Assembly: GCA_020466095.1 (NCBI GenBank)
Contig: CM035806.1
Location: 111,100,139-111,164,138 of the forward strand
Reading direction: 5' to 3'
DNA length: 64,000 nucleotides
Source of the DNA: Chlorops oryzae
Lineage: Eukaryota > Arthropoda > Insecta > Diptera > Chloropidae
A program made the translations under genes and the position numbers. The notes beneath the pieces are model-generated. The model was not told where the DNA came from. It saw nothing but the letters and a program-made list of their open reading frames with translations, and made no database searches. Shown piece by piece: positions 10,323 to 20,948 of the stretch; position 1 is the first letter of the stretch, and each line of letters begins with the position of its first letter.

Positions 10323-11581
10323 CCCAGTCGGACCAAAAGCGCTTATAAGCAGCAATAAAGCGCTTTTTTTAAGCAGGCAAGGGCTTACCTCTCCTTTTAA
10401 AAAGACATGATTTTTTCATATATGTGTCCTCAAAACAAGCGCTTTATTCCAGCAAGTAGTTGGCGCTTGTCAAGCGCTTAGCACTGATCTAAAAAAACGC
10501 ACGTTTGCGCTTGAGCCAGTTGAAAGCAAAATTAAAGGCCTATTAAAGCGTAAAAAACAAGATTATTTTACACTAACGAAAGCGCTTTGATTGCGCTCAA
10601 AATATTTTACACAAACGCTTTAAAAGTGCCTAAATTGCTTTAAGAAAGAGCTTATAATGCGCTAGAAAATGTTGAAAAAAATCGCTTTCAAAATGCTTTA
10701 AAACTGTATATAATTAAATTTTTTCTTGTTTTTATTATACTTTTTTATACTTTTCATTAAATAACATATTTACAATTGTTGTAAATTAAATTGAAAGTAA
10801 TTCAATTTCGGCTGTTAATGTGTGCTTTGGAATATATTTTGTTTTTCATTTTCCGAAAGCCGATTTTCATGTCCTTTTCATATTCATTTCATTTTTATTT
10901 TCATTGCAGTTCTGGTTTATACGAGTTACTTCCTTTTTATGCATTTTTTGTTTTTCCTGTGCAATTAAGCGTCGAAAATGCCTCTTGCTATAGTTGCACG
11001 TATTCATACTTACATACGCCTTTGCAATCTGGAGAACGGCAGTGTTCAATATGTCCAATAATTTAATTCTTTGCGCCGATTGGTTTCTTTTTGACAAGTT
11101 TCAAAACTTTTATTTGATAAATACTCAGCCTACTTAATATTTTTTTAATGTGCTTAGTGCTTGATTGAAAACTGCTCAACTCAAAGCGCCTTACAATAAC
11201 GGCTTATTACACGCAGTAAAAGATGCTGTTAATGAGCGCTTACATATTTAGAAAAACACACACCCCTATTATGATTGTCGACTACTGATAGAGAATCGAA
11301 AAATTTCTATCGTCGACTAAAATTTTTCATTTTCTAGTATGTGGAAAATTAAAATTTTTTGTCGAAGATAGAACTTTTTCGATTCTCTATCAGTAGTCGA
11401 CAATCATAATAGGGCTGACAACTTTTTTTCTTTTGTGTTTTTTCATGAAAAAATTCTTTGTGCTTCATATTCCTTTTAAAAAGAGATTGATACAAGCGCT
11501 TGCAGGAAAGCGCAAATTTGTATAAAAATAAAGCGCTTTTTTCTTGCTTTGACAGAAAGCGCTTGAAAAAGTCCGACTGGG
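10323..11581. mobile_element. CCCAGTCGG-ended element rich in AAGCGCTT
   Basis: Inverted ends CCCAGTCGGAC are flanked by TA on both sides (10321-10322 and 11582-11583). Subterminal regions are packed with the palindrome AAGCGCTT and its variants (more than ten copies), a likely transposase-binding array. On the minus strand around 10,900-11,000 it encodes YSKRHFRRLIAQEKQ, related to the ORF at 5117-5257. The same terminal motif bounds the element at 54617-56022. Superfamily not assigned. It sits inside the hAT relic and itself holds the MITE at 11274-11413. Confidence 0.65.
11274..11413. mobile_element. Palindromic MITE, about 140 bp
   Basis: Nearly perfect inverted arms of over 50 bp beginning CCCTATTATGATTGTCGACT. 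No clear target-site duplication. No coding capacity; transcribed, it would fold into a long hairpin. Confidence 0.7.
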
Positions 11582-11668
11582 TAGCAACATAATTTTTTTA
11601 AGTGTGATCAGCGCACGGCTTGTTCAATACAAACAAAGAATGTGTATGTATCATTTTGGCATACACTA

Positions 11669-12271
11669 CTTTAGACCATAAGGCTGCATTGGACCATATG
11701 GGGAATGATATAAATTCATAAGCTGTCAATGATGCCGCTTTGAAGCAGTTATGTCCAAAATTAAATTTCCCAATCACATGTGCTTGAAAGACAAAATTTT
11801 GCCGACGCATCAGTAGCACATGTACAGCGTTACCCATTCGGCAATGATGTCTTAGGAGAACAAATTTACTTTAGGGGCGTTTCTGGGATTTTCGTTTTGT
11901 TGATGCCTTATGTAAAATGACCCCCTGAGTCTAAATCTGCAATCCTTTTTTGGGAGTCGCGTCTAGTTTAGGAGATAACGCATTTTGAAATTTGCCAAAA
12001 ATCGTACTTTTTTTTATACCCGACACACTTTGTGTCGAAGGTATATTACAGGGACTGAAAATAACAGTCTCGATGATTTTCAAAATTTTAAAAAGCAGCA
12101 CCAAAAAATTTACATACAGGAAAACTTTTGATACCATTGCAATCCTCAGGCCATTCTCTAAGATTCTTGGATGCCTTTTATTTTTTTAACTTTTTAAAAA
12201 AAAGTCTAATAATAACTAATAAGTAAAGACTTTTAGTTTTTCAATCAAACTATAACTGTTAAACTGAGACA
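11669..12271. other. Spacer with one DINE-like 5' motif
   Basis: Contains ATACCCGACACACTTTGTG followed by AAGGTATATTACAG at about 12008-12052, the 5' signature of the second DINE-like family, but what follows does not match the full copy at 38819. Short ORFs here show no family features. Otherwise nothing recognised. Confidence 0.4.
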
Positions 12272-14295
12272 GATATTTTTATACCTTTTCTTGATCAGGG
12301 TGACAAGAGGAGTCGATCTAGCCATGTCTGTCTGACGGTCACACTTTAGTTTTTTGTAATTTACTCTTAAGCCATGAAAGATATTATATTGAAATTTGGC
12401 ATGGACTTGAACCAGGTAAATGTCCGAAAAACTGCATACAAATTTTTTTCGTAGTCCCTTCTTGGGTCGTGGGAAGTGGTTCAGATGTTTCAAAAATCAC
12501 GATTTTTAACGTTTTTCGTGAATAACTTTGTTACTATACATCCCCGCTTATTGAAATTTGGTGTGTGTATAGCTATGTAGACTTAAGCTTTCGCTGAAAA
12601 AAATTGCGACATCGCTATAACTATGGTCATCATCCTACACATTAGAAAAAACACTCTTTCTCTTATTCTCATATCTGTATACAAAAATGATTTTTTTTTT
12701 TTGCTTCTTCCGATTGTGTATTTTTTTTTTGCTTCTTTTGATTGTGTATTTAGCCGCCAAATTAAGTCGTCACTTATGGTTAAATTTTGACCATGACCAC
12801 AATTCGCGAAATTCGCAAAAATTTTATTTTCACTATTTCGCAGCTAGATATAATGTCCTATGGTTAAGACTTGACCATGACCACCATTCGCGAAATTCGC
12901 AAAAATTTGATTTTCACTATTTTGAATTCAGTATTTCACAGCTAGACAAAATGTCCTCTAAAGGTTAAAATTTGATCAAGACCACCATCCGCGAAATTCG
13001 CGAAAATTTGATTTTCACTATTTTGAATTCAGTATTTCGCAGCTAGACAAAATTTCCTCTAACGGTTGAAATTTGATCCAGACCACCATCCGCAAAATTC
13101 GCGAAAATTTGATTTTCACTATTTTGAATTGAGTATTTCGCAGCTAGATATAATACCCTCTAACGGTTAAAATTTGACCATGACCACCATTCGCGAAATT
13201 CGCAAAAATTTGATTTTCACTATTTTGAATTCAGTATTTCACAGCTAGACAAAATGTCCTCTAACGGTTAAAATTTGATCAAGACCACCATCCGCGAAAT
13301 TCGCGAAAATTTGATTTTCACTATTTTGAATTCAGTATTTCGCAGCTAGACAAAATGTCCTCTAACGGTTGAAATTTGATCAAGACCACCATCCGCGAAA
13401 TTCGCGAAAATTTGGTTTTCACTATTTTGAATTGAGTATTTAGCTGCTAGAAAAAATTTCCTCTAACGGTTAAAATTTGATCAAGACCACCATCCACGAA
13501 ATTCGCGAAAATTTGATTTTCACTATTTTGAATTGAGTAGTGCGCAGCTAGATATAATACCCTCTAACGGTTAAAATTTGACCATGACCACCATTCGCGA
13601 AATTCGCAAAAATTTGATTTTCACTATTTTGAATTCAGTATTTCGCAGCTAGACAAAATGTCCTCTAACGGTTAAAATTTGATCAAGACCACCATCCGCG
13701 AAATTCGCGAAAATTTGATTTTCACTATTTTGAATTCAGTATTTCGCAGCTAGACAAAATGTCCTCTAACGGTTGAAATTTGATCAAGACCACCATCCGC
13801 GAAATTCGCGAAAATTTGGTTTTCACTATTTTGAATTGAGTATTTAGCTGCTAGAAAAAATTTCCTCTAACGGTTAAAATTTGATCAAGACCACCATCCG
13901 CGAAATTCGCGAAAATTTGATTTTCACTATTTTGAATTGAGTATTTCGCTGCTAGACAAAATGTCTTCTAACGGTTAAAATTTCACCATGACCACCATTC
14001 GCGAAATTCGCAAAACTTTGATTTTCACTATTTTGAATTGAGTACTTCGCAGCTAGACAAAATGTTCTCTAACGGTTAAAATTTGACCAAGACCACCATT
14101 TGCGAAAATTTTTTTTCTTAATAATAATTTCGAGTTTGGGAAGCTAAATCGAAGCACAGATAAGGTGTAGCTAGATATCCAAGCTAGAATAACGAAAACG
14201 GCAGGAATTTTTGTTAAGGTAATGTTTTAATATATTTTAGGCTGAGGAAAAGGTATGTGTGCAATCGGCTTAGCCGACGTAAAGTTCTTTACTTG
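12272..14295 (+). mobile_element. DINE-1/INE-1-like (Helentron-type) element with minisatellite
   Basis: Begins TTTTTATACCTTTTCTTGA and shortly reads GAGTCGATCTAGCCATGTC, the core known from Drosophila DINE-1. A minisatellite follows (12770-14100), then a 3' segment with the hairpin TCGGCTTAGCCGA and the terminus TTTACTTG. No terminal inverted repeats and no target-site duplication, as expected for Helitron-like elements. No RepHel protein is encoded, so it would depend on an autonomous partner. The left border is approximate. Confidence 0.65.
12770..14100. repeat. Minisatellite of about 100-bp monomers with higher-order period
   Basis: About fourteen tandem monomers, each with GGTTAAAATTTGACCATGAC or a GATCAAGACC variant, then ATTCGCGAAATTCGC and CAGCTAGACAAAATGTCC. 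Variants recur four monomers apart: the blocks starting near 13152 and 13555 agree in diagnostic differences (for example TTTGGTTTTCAC at 13411 and 13815), giving a period of about 404 bp. Shorter copies of the array occur at 33080-33230 and, inverted, 63170-63530. Confidence 0.85.
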
Positions 14296-14302
14296 TTTTT
14301 TG

Positions 14303-14486
14303 TAAAAATAAAAGTCTGCGAGATTAAAATTCAACCATTTATCCAATTTAAATAAAATTGGTACCAATCGATGGGTTTAAACTTGCAGTATCCAAGAATT
14401 TACAACCTATCGATTGGTACCAAATGTCTTTAAATTGGATAAATGGTTGAATTTTAATTTCGCAAAGACTTTTATTTTTGACAAAA
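14303..14486. repeat. Hairpin repeat abutting the DINE-like 3' end
   Basis: Arms of about 70-75 bp (AAAATAAAAGTCTGCGAGAT and a near copy inverted) around a loop near 14375-14402. It starts a few bases after the DINE-like end. MITE-like; no duplication seen. Confidence 0.65.
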
Positions 14487-14752
14487 AAAAATATTTGTCT
14501 CAGTTTAAAAGATATCGTTTGACTAAAAACATAAAATTCAATATTTAACAGTAAAATTTTTTCAAATAAAATATAAGTCAAAAATTGTCTGTTTTTCTTT
14601 AACTTATATTATAAAAGTTATAACTGTTTCGGTCCCTAGTATATTGCGTTTGTGTGGTTGTGTGTAACACCCAGAACCAGTCGAGATACACCATACAAAA
14701 TGTATATAGAAATGATCAGCGTCACCAGGAGATTCGATTTAGCACAGGCACA
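14487..14752 (+). mobile_element. Spacer, then a DINE-like fragment interrupted by a jockey element
   Basis: From about 14640 the sequence ACACCATACAAAATGTATAT, AATGATCAGCGTCACCAGG and GATTCGATTTAG matches the 5' third of the copy at 38819-39328. The match stops where the jockey poly(A) tract (seen here as poly-T) begins, so the jockey element inserted into it. 14487-14639 has nothing recognised. Confidence 0.6.
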
Positions 14753-14879
14753 TTTTTTTTTTTTTTGTATTTTTATATTGAATCTTCTTAATCTTAAGAA
14801 CTAACAATATGTTTTAAAATCTTAAGCTAATACAAAATTTCACTACATAAAATTTATTCATAATTTATATAGCGACATT

Positions 14880-15500
14880 GGCAAAAACGCGCCTCGAACC
14901 TTCTAGCCGGGCTTAAGTAATATTTTTGTGTGCCGTTTGGAGCGATGTTTCCGAAGTAGGGTGTCGGTGCCGGTTTGAATACGAGGCTCACAACACATTT
15001 CGTGTGTGTCGAGGAGTGTATCGCAGTGCCGGCTTTAAAACGGGGGATCGACGATGCTGTGGCAAACAAAACAGCTTCTTCGTGGTTGGGCGGTTTGTGC
15101 CAATGTTGCTATAACTGTCGAATGTCGACGGAGCCCATATTGGGTACAATTGGCAGCCGATTGCCGTAGAATCGTGCGAGGCGAGGCTATCGACATCCGT
15201 CGTCCTATACGTCGTCGACGGGGAGCACAGTCGGAGACAAATCGACAGCTCGCGAGCCGTTATCGCAACGTTACCGACGGGATTAAGTCGAAAGTCAAGC
15301 GACGCAGAACGGTCATCGTAAACTGGATTCGTCATCGACGGGGATGCTGTCGGAGACCAACAACGGGGGACGAATGTCGTGAACCTCGCCGCTCGACTTG
15401 TAGTGCGTGTGTAGCGGTCGGGCGATCGTTTCTTCTTAGCCTCGAGTGCGTTGAAGTAGAGGCTAAGCACCTAGCCATTTCATTTGGGTGCCGCTGGATT
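14880..15500 (-). other. GC-rich 3' region of the jockey copy
   Basis: Unusually GC-rich for the window, with several GTCGTCGACGGGG-like repeats and long open frames on both strands (up to 160 codons). These frames have arginine-rich, low-complexity translations and no family features, and the region sits between the ORF2 end and the poly(A), so I treat it as 3' untranslated sequence. Confidence 0.6.
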
Positions 15501-17184
15501 ATATCTAAATAGGAATTTTTAAGACGCACTAATTCCTCTTTAACCAAAGGGAACTAAGGTCACGATGAATATTTTCGTTCCATATATACCATGGCGCACC
15601 TGTAATTGAACGGAGAATTTTGGCTTGGCATCTTTGAATCAATTCTATACTTGAGGAACTTGCATTACCCCATAACTGAAGACCATATGACCATATTGGC
15701 TTTAAAATACTAGTATATAAAAGGATTTTATATTCGATTTTGAAGGGGGAACGATGATTAATTAACCAATGAAGCTTAATAGCTTTAAGTTTCATTTGGG
15801 TTCGTTTAGCTTCAATATGTTTGCGCCATGTGAGACGTTTGTCCAAGTCGATACCCAAGTAAACAACATTGTCCGTCTCTGGTACTATTATGTTGTTTAT
15901 TCTTAAAGGGGGACAGATGCCCCTTTTAAGTGTAAATGCATTTCACAATTTATTTCAGGGGGATTAGGTTGGAAAACTGACTTTAAATGCCCAGCAAAGG
16001 CAGTAGCCTTTTCTTCACTACTACGTGCCCAAGCGCCGTTGGTGTCTTATGGGAGATTCCCCCACTTTTGGGGATTTAATAAACTTATTTATTTTCCATA
16101 AAGATGGTTTTCTGGAGGACTGTGGGGAAAGCTTCGAAATATATTTCCTACACTCGTCATTTTTAAATTTTAAGAGAGCCTTGCTTAGCTCATTTGTTGC
16201 GGCTTTAAGTCTTAGCTTAGCCGCTGGGGATCTATGTTGTTGCCATTCGCGTCTTAGCCTGCGTTTTTCGTTCACAAGTCTTTCGATTTCGCTATTGATA
16301 AAGATATGATTCTTTGCATTGTTTTCGATGCAAGGCGTTGACTGCTCTGCCGCTGTCGTTAGCATAGAATTCAGTACATTTGTAGCTTCATCAACGTGTT
16401 CTATGCAGTCTATAGAGTATCTGGTATGAACATGAGTGGCTATATGTTTCTTATATTTAATCCAGTTAGTTTTAGAAGAGGTCAATCTGAAGGATGAATC
16501 AGTAACTATAGGACTTTCAGCTAGATGAAAAAGTTCAGGTGAGTGATCTGATGAGAGATTGAAAGTTGCGTGGTTGTAACGCGAGATCTATCTACCCCTT
16601 TGACAATGGCGAAGTCAATGAGGTTGGGGATTTTTCTTGGAACAGAGAGGCAGTATGTAGGCTGACCAGGTGATAAAAAAACCAAGCCTGCCCATGCTGT
16701 TAATTAGGGTGCTATACAAATGCCTTCCTTTCGGGCTTATCAGACTTGAGCCCCAATGCGTGTGTTTCGCATTAAAATCTCCAGCTGCTAGGAATTTATT
16801 ACCGAAGGTGCTAAAGAAAGCCTTAAACTTGTCCTCGTTTACCGGGAAACGCGGAGGACAATAAACAGCAGACAAAACTAAGTTATTGTTTCGATTTTGT
16901 AGGCAAATTGACATTGCCATCAAAAAGTTTTCAGCATATGACTGCAGGGGAAAATGTTTAATCCTGCTGCGGACTAAGATCCCAGTACCGCCATGCGCTT
17001 TTCCGTCAGGGTGATTTGTTTTATAAAATTGATAACCAGGAATGGAAAAATTATTTTTATCTGTTAAATGCGTCTCTGAGAGCAGCATGACATCAACAGA
17101 TTGCTTGGAGAGGAAGCGAACTAGTTCTAGCTTATGTTGGCGGACGCCGTTTGCATTCCATGAGCATATGTTTAGTATGCTCAT
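15330..17184 (-). pseudogene. Jockey-type ORF2 (endonuclease/RT) pseudogene
   Basis: Starts MSILNICSWNANGVRQHKLE and keeps an apurinic-type endonuclease with SETHLT, AHGGTGILV, AVYCPPR and the catalytic-type AAGDFNAKHTHWGS. A second open piece (16485-16021) corresponds to the linker before the RT. The RT core (with FADD) is deleted around 15900-16020. A third piece (15858-15529) is the post-RT region, ITGAPWYIWNENIHRDL, followed by a frameshift near 15545 into VKEELVRLKNSYLDIIQ...RNDRPTA. Compared with the copy at 45226-47897 it has at least one large deletion and two frameshifts. Original role: target-primed reverse transcription of the element RNA. Now inactive. Confidence 0.85.
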
Positions 17185-17310
17185 TTTTTAGCGATAAGAA
17201 TTTGGAGCATTTGGTTTTGTGCTCGAACTAACTCTTGAAGAGTATTTTGCATGCTTGACATGAATTGAGTCATACACTGTGTCAGACTGAAAATCATGTT
17301 TTCTAACTTT

Positions 17311-17845
17311 TTTAACTCATTAACGACTGACCCTAGATAGCGTTGTCCGATTTTGACAAAACTTCACACAGACATTACTTATGGTGTTTATATTGACAAA
17401 AAAAAAATTTTTTTTTCCCTGCCACCCCTGAGCCTGCAGGACATGAATATTTTTCTACCCACTTCGCTGTTAAAGGGTTAAAAATGAATTATTTTTTTTT
17501 TTTGCAAAGTGTGTCAATAAAAACACTTCTTCGTTCCGATTAGATGAAAAATTGTAAAAAAGAAATCGGGCAATTGTTGGTGTGTGTAAAAAGGGATTTA
17601 TGAGGGACATTCCAGAAAAAATTTCGATTGTTTTAAAAATTTTTGAACATTGCAAATTTGACTCGTGAACTACCCCTCTAAACATGACTCTATATGACCC
17701 CAAAATATTTTAAAAGTAGTCTGATCTCTCCTCTACCTACACATTAAAACCAATTTAAGATACCTTTCACCTACCTCAAGCTAGATTTTTTTTTTATGGC
17801 TTAAATTATGGGTATTTAAATACCCATCCGTCGTTAATGAGTTAA
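17311..17845. mobile_element. TTAA-flanked MITE (piggyBac-like)
   Basis: TTAACTCATTAACGAC at the left is exactly inverted at the right (about 17830-17845). If TTAA is the duplicated target, the element ends are CTCATTAACGAC, consistent with a piggyBac-type target. The interior is AT-rich and non-coding. The left border directly touches the truncated jockey ORF1. Confidence 0.6.
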
Positions 17846-17945
17846 ACAAAACTTAAACGAAAGGAACTGTCGAATTTCATATAAAAAACGTTAATTTTTA
17901 TTTAAGTTTCATTTAAATTCGTTCGTGAAACTAGCGGTAAGAGTA

Positions 17946-18171
17946 ATGCTGCTTTCAGACTATTGCATTTAACTGATTTTAGCTTCTCTGATTTTAGCAT
18001 ATAAATTAAAATCTGAATTTAGCACCAAAAACGAAGTGTTTCAATATTAAACAGCTACACTCATGATTTTATTTCTGCATTTAAAGAGACTAAATTCAGC
18101 ATAAATGCAGCGATAAATGCTAAAATCACAACAGCTAGAATCAGTTAACTGCAATAGTCTGAAAGCAGCAT
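17946..18171. mobile_element. MITE, 226 bp, TA-flanked
   Basis: Inverted ends ATGCTGCTTTCAGACTATTG run for about 25 bp and TA flanks both sides (17944-17945 and 18172-18173), fitting a Tc1/mariner-type MITE. The interior repeats GCTAAAATCA-like motifs. No ORF. Confidence 0.65.
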
Positions 18172-18173
18172 TA

Positions 18174-18378
18174 CCAAATTAAATTTTTTTTTAGTTTTAA
18201 TATGTTTAGTATGAAGAAGTGATGTTGCGAATATAAACATTCGCATTCGCGAATATTCGCATATTTCTGGACATTCGCATGCGCAAAATTTTATGCGAAT
18301 ATTTTGCGAATACTTATTAACGTCCGAAATATTATATATACAAATCCTAGGATGTTAATTTTTTCTTTTATGTAGATT
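18174..18378. other. Spacer rich in ATTCGC/GCGAAT
   Basis: About ten copies of ATTCGC or GCGAAT occur in 18225-18315, forming small overlapping hairpins. No gene. Confidence 0.4.
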
Positions 18379-18488
18379 GATTTGATATGTGTATATGGAA
18401 TGCTGCGTAACTTGTGGGCTGTTCAAGCTTTTACTCCGCAGAAAATAAGACAACTAATTGTAAAGACGTACTTGATTCCAAAGTTACT

Positions 18489-19404
18489 CAGCCCGATTCT
18501 AAACATTCCCGCGGATTTTTTACCCGGCGGATTTTATTTTCTCGAGAAAAATATCTTCCTATTCTAAACTATCATGGAGACGAAAAATAAGGGAGAGAGA
18601 AGTTCGAATTTTCGAACAAAGCTCATTGCGTGTGCTTTTCTCTTAGTGAGCGTTTCTGTTTAATGCCAACCAGTGCTGTCGAAATGCTACTACGATCGAA
18701 TTTTCTCATTTTTATGAATGAAAAAGTTTGTTTTAATTTACAAAAGTCAGAAAGATCCGTCCGACCAAGAAATAGGCACGGCCATGTAACGAAGTAATTA
18801 ACAATGGCATAAGTTAAGCATTTGACGTAATTCATGTAGGGCATAACGTTCCCCCCTTCCCTGGAAATATTTTTTTCGAACAAAAATCAAATTTGATAAT
18901 ATTATATAACTTATTTCGTTGTATTAAGTACAATCCTCCGTATTTTTTCTTGGTACGCCACTGAATTCAGAGTAAACATTCCTAGGTTTATTACTTGCAA
19001 TAAATTTTCCTTCACTTCGAAATAAAATTAAAAATAAAAGCTAAAAAATGATCCAAACTATTGAAAATATCCGTTTATTTGTTGTTTTCAATAATAAGAG
19101 TTAAAACGTTAAATTTTCAGTAACATTTATTATTTAATTTTGCTTCAAAAATATTGAACACATTATTTGTATATAACTCCCTTCTAATTTTTAGGCGGAA
19201 AAACTCCCGAGAAATGTCTGCTTTTCCCTTTTATTCACATTTGGAATACCTATTTTTTCCGCAGGAGAAAAGCTCTCACTTTCGAAGTTAGTATAGTATA
19301 CGAGGAATAGGAGAAGCGAAAATCTCCCGGAGAGTTTGTATTCAAAATAGGAGGACAGGGAAAAGGAAAAAATTTCCGGGGAATACTCATTTCGAATCCG
19401 GCTG
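18489..19404. mobile_element. Inverted-repeat element with 3-bp ACT duplication
   Basis: Left end CAGCCCGATTCTAAAC pairs with the inverted right end CAGCCGGATTCGAAATG. ACT flanks both sides (18486-18488 and 19405-19407), and removing the element plus one ACT restores the RT reading frame (leucine-leucine-serine-glycine-cysteine-glutamate), which fixes the borders. A 3-bp duplication that is not TTA/TAA is unusual; CACTA-like elements are one possibility but the ends do not start CACT. No transposase seen. Confidence 0.65.
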
Positions 19405-19460
19405 ACTGTCTGGCTGTGAATTGTTTGCAAATGTTGATTGTGTATGTAAGCAAAAGATTT

Positions 19461-19884
19461 CCCAGCAGTTATTTGTAACCGATGGTAATGCAAAAAGTAA
19501 TTCAAAAGGCGTACTGTTTATGCATTGCAGAATCGATTATTTTTAACACGGCGATGTCCTAGCGAATGTAATGCATGACTATTTGCATTCCCAGCTGTAC
19601 AAAAAGTAATCGAAAAGGCTTGATTTTGTAATGCATCACTATTTGCATTCTCAAGTAATGCAAAATAGATTGAATTTACGGGTTTATATTTTTGCCTTAA
19701 ATTATACTACTTACTTATATGTGAAGACTTGGTTTCGCACTGCAAATATTCGGCTACACATTACCTTTTCGATTACCTCTTCATGCAAATTTGTTCAATT
19801 TACTTTGCATTCCTTTTTGGATTCCTATTTCATCGATGAAAAAATGCATTACTTTGGTAATTCACTTCGTAAATAACTGCTGGG
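19461..19884. mobile_element. MITE with CCCAGCAGTTATTT ends
   Basis: CCCAGCAGTTATTT is inverted exactly at the right border. GTAATGCA/TGCATTAC recurs at least six times inside, arranged symmetrically. It interrupts the RT relic. No clean target-site duplication (TTT against ATA, perhaps mutated TTA). Confidence 0.7.
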
Positions 19885-20021
19885 ATAATGTTTTGTACAA
19901 TACAATTACAAGATATGTGTTTGGACTGTCTCCTTATACAAGTGTGTCGCATAAATCGTTGGAAATTAAATTGTATACACAAAAGAGCCTCCTTACCTTC
20001 ATAGTCGCAGTCAACTTACGC

Positions 20022-20753
20022 CAGTGATGCCAGATCAGCAGATTTTCTGCTAGATCTAGCAGATTTTGAAGTTCGGCAGCTGAGAAAAATTCGTTATTGC
20101 GGATAGCTGAAAATCGAGCGGATTTTTACTGTTGATCGGCAGATTTTTAGCTGATTTTTAGGCTTTTGCAAAAAGATGAAAACATTTTATGTTCCATTGG
20201 TAATCAAAGAACCACATTTTGAGATCTTTCCCCTACGAGACACGAAAAAGCGTTTGAGATTAGTCAGAAAAAAATTTTCCTGATCTGGAAATACTGGTCA
20301 ACTGCTTGCTTATATATGCCAATAACGGATTGTTTTGAAGCGTTGGGGGATTCGTGAAAATTTAGTAAAGGAGCTAAAACTGATAATAAAATTGTGATAT
20401 TATCATAAAATAAATATTAAAATAAAAAAGTAACCCACGGTTTCACCAAGCTATTTAAATAAAATTAAATAAAAATTACCTTTATTTATATGCGATTAGA
20501 AAATTCGTTTCATTCAAGTTTTATTTAAATAGCTTGGCGAAACCGGGGGTAAGATTTTTTGTTTGTTTTTAAGCGAATGAAAGAATTGCAATGATTGAAG
20601 AAGTTCACTAGAAGACAGTGCCATATCTTTTTTTTTTTAGTAACGACCTAAAAATTTTTCTATACGAAAACCAGCATTTTTAAATTCAGCTGAATCTAGC
20701 TGAAAATAAAGCGTTGTCTAGCAGAATTTCACAAAACCCATCTGGCAACAGTG
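20022..20753. mobile_element. hAT-type non-autonomous element, 732 bp
   Basis: Ends CAGTGATGCCAGAT and (inverted) CACTGTTGCCAGATGG. ACTTACGC flanks both sides (20014-20021 and 20754-20761), a clean 8-bp duplication. Removing the element rejoins the RT relic. It contains the small nested MITE at 20434-20549 and no transposase. Confidence 0.85.
20434..20549. mobile_element. Nested 116-bp MITE, TAA-flanked
   Basis: Near-perfect inverted arms (CCCACGGTTTCACCAAGC against its diverged copy, then CTATTTAAATAAAA) with TAA on both sides (20431-20433 and 20550-20552). Harbinger-type target. Inserted into the hAT element. Confidence 0.7.
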
Positions 20754-20948
20754 ACTTACGCGCTTCAGTCGGTCTTAAACGATTGTGCCACTACGCCATA
20801 GCTGCCTTACTTCGGAACGCCATTTCTTTATTTTTACTATTCGTCTATGGAATTCTCTGCCCACAAAACAGCAGTGCGAAAGCTTTTAAATATCAACTGA
20901 AGTGATACCTACAATCATCCGCGGATATACTTATGAGATATTGTTCAG

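Larger units (their letters stand above)
9867..11668 (+). mobile_element. hAT-like element relic with nested insertions
   Basis: Left end CAGTGTATGCCAAA and right end (inverted) TAGTGTATGCCAAAA. The flanks are CTTTAAGAC (9858-9866) and CTTTAGAC (11669-11676), an 8-bp duplication with one later indel. Near the left end it keeps a small BED-finger-like ORF (10050-10172). The remainder was replaced or interrupted by the element at 10323-11581, so the transposase core is gone. Confidence 0.65.
14753..17306 (-). mobile_element. Jockey-clade non-LTR retrotransposon, 5'-truncated and decayed
   Basis: Minus-strand order: the last 40 or so codons of ORF1 (17306-17181), ORF2 (17184 to about 15330), a GC-rich 3' region, then a poly(A) tract at 14766-14753. 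The ORF1 stop and ORF2 start overlap as ATGA, as in the fuller copy at 44842-49760. The reverse-transcriptase core is missing, so it cannot be autonomous. It ends within a DINE-like repeat on one side and against a TTAA-flanked MITE on the other; no target-site duplication was found. Confidence 0.85.
18379..20905 (+). pseudogene. Non-LTR reverse-transcriptase C-terminal relic split by three insertions
   Basis: Four plus-strand pieces belong to one coding relic: 18379-18488 (LWAVQAFTPQKIRQLIVKTY), 19405-19460 (SGCELFANVDCVCKQKI), 19885-20021 (NTITRYVFGLSPYTSVSHKS) and 20754-20905 (with FFIFTIRLWNSLPTKQ in a shifted frame). Order and motifs match the post-catalytic part of jockey-superfamily reverse transcriptases, including the LYGCEIFAN- and RLWNSLP-type signatures. 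The pieces join in frame or nearly so when the inserted elements and one target duplication are removed. Catalytic motifs lie upstream and are absent, so this was already 5'-truncated before the insertions. Clade not certain. Confidence 0.75.

Noticed and set aside
12770..14100. CRISPR-like regular repeat array
   Set aside because: The repeats are ~100-bp tandem monomers without unique spacers, in an insect transposon context.
14988..15470. 160-codon minus-strand ORF
   Set aside because: Lies after the ORF2 end and before the poly(A) of the jockey copy; composition is driven by GC-rich repeats.
15054..15512. 152-codon plus-strand ORF
   Set aside because: Arginine-rich, antisense frame in the GC-rich 3' region of a jockey copy, with long open frames on both strands and no family features.
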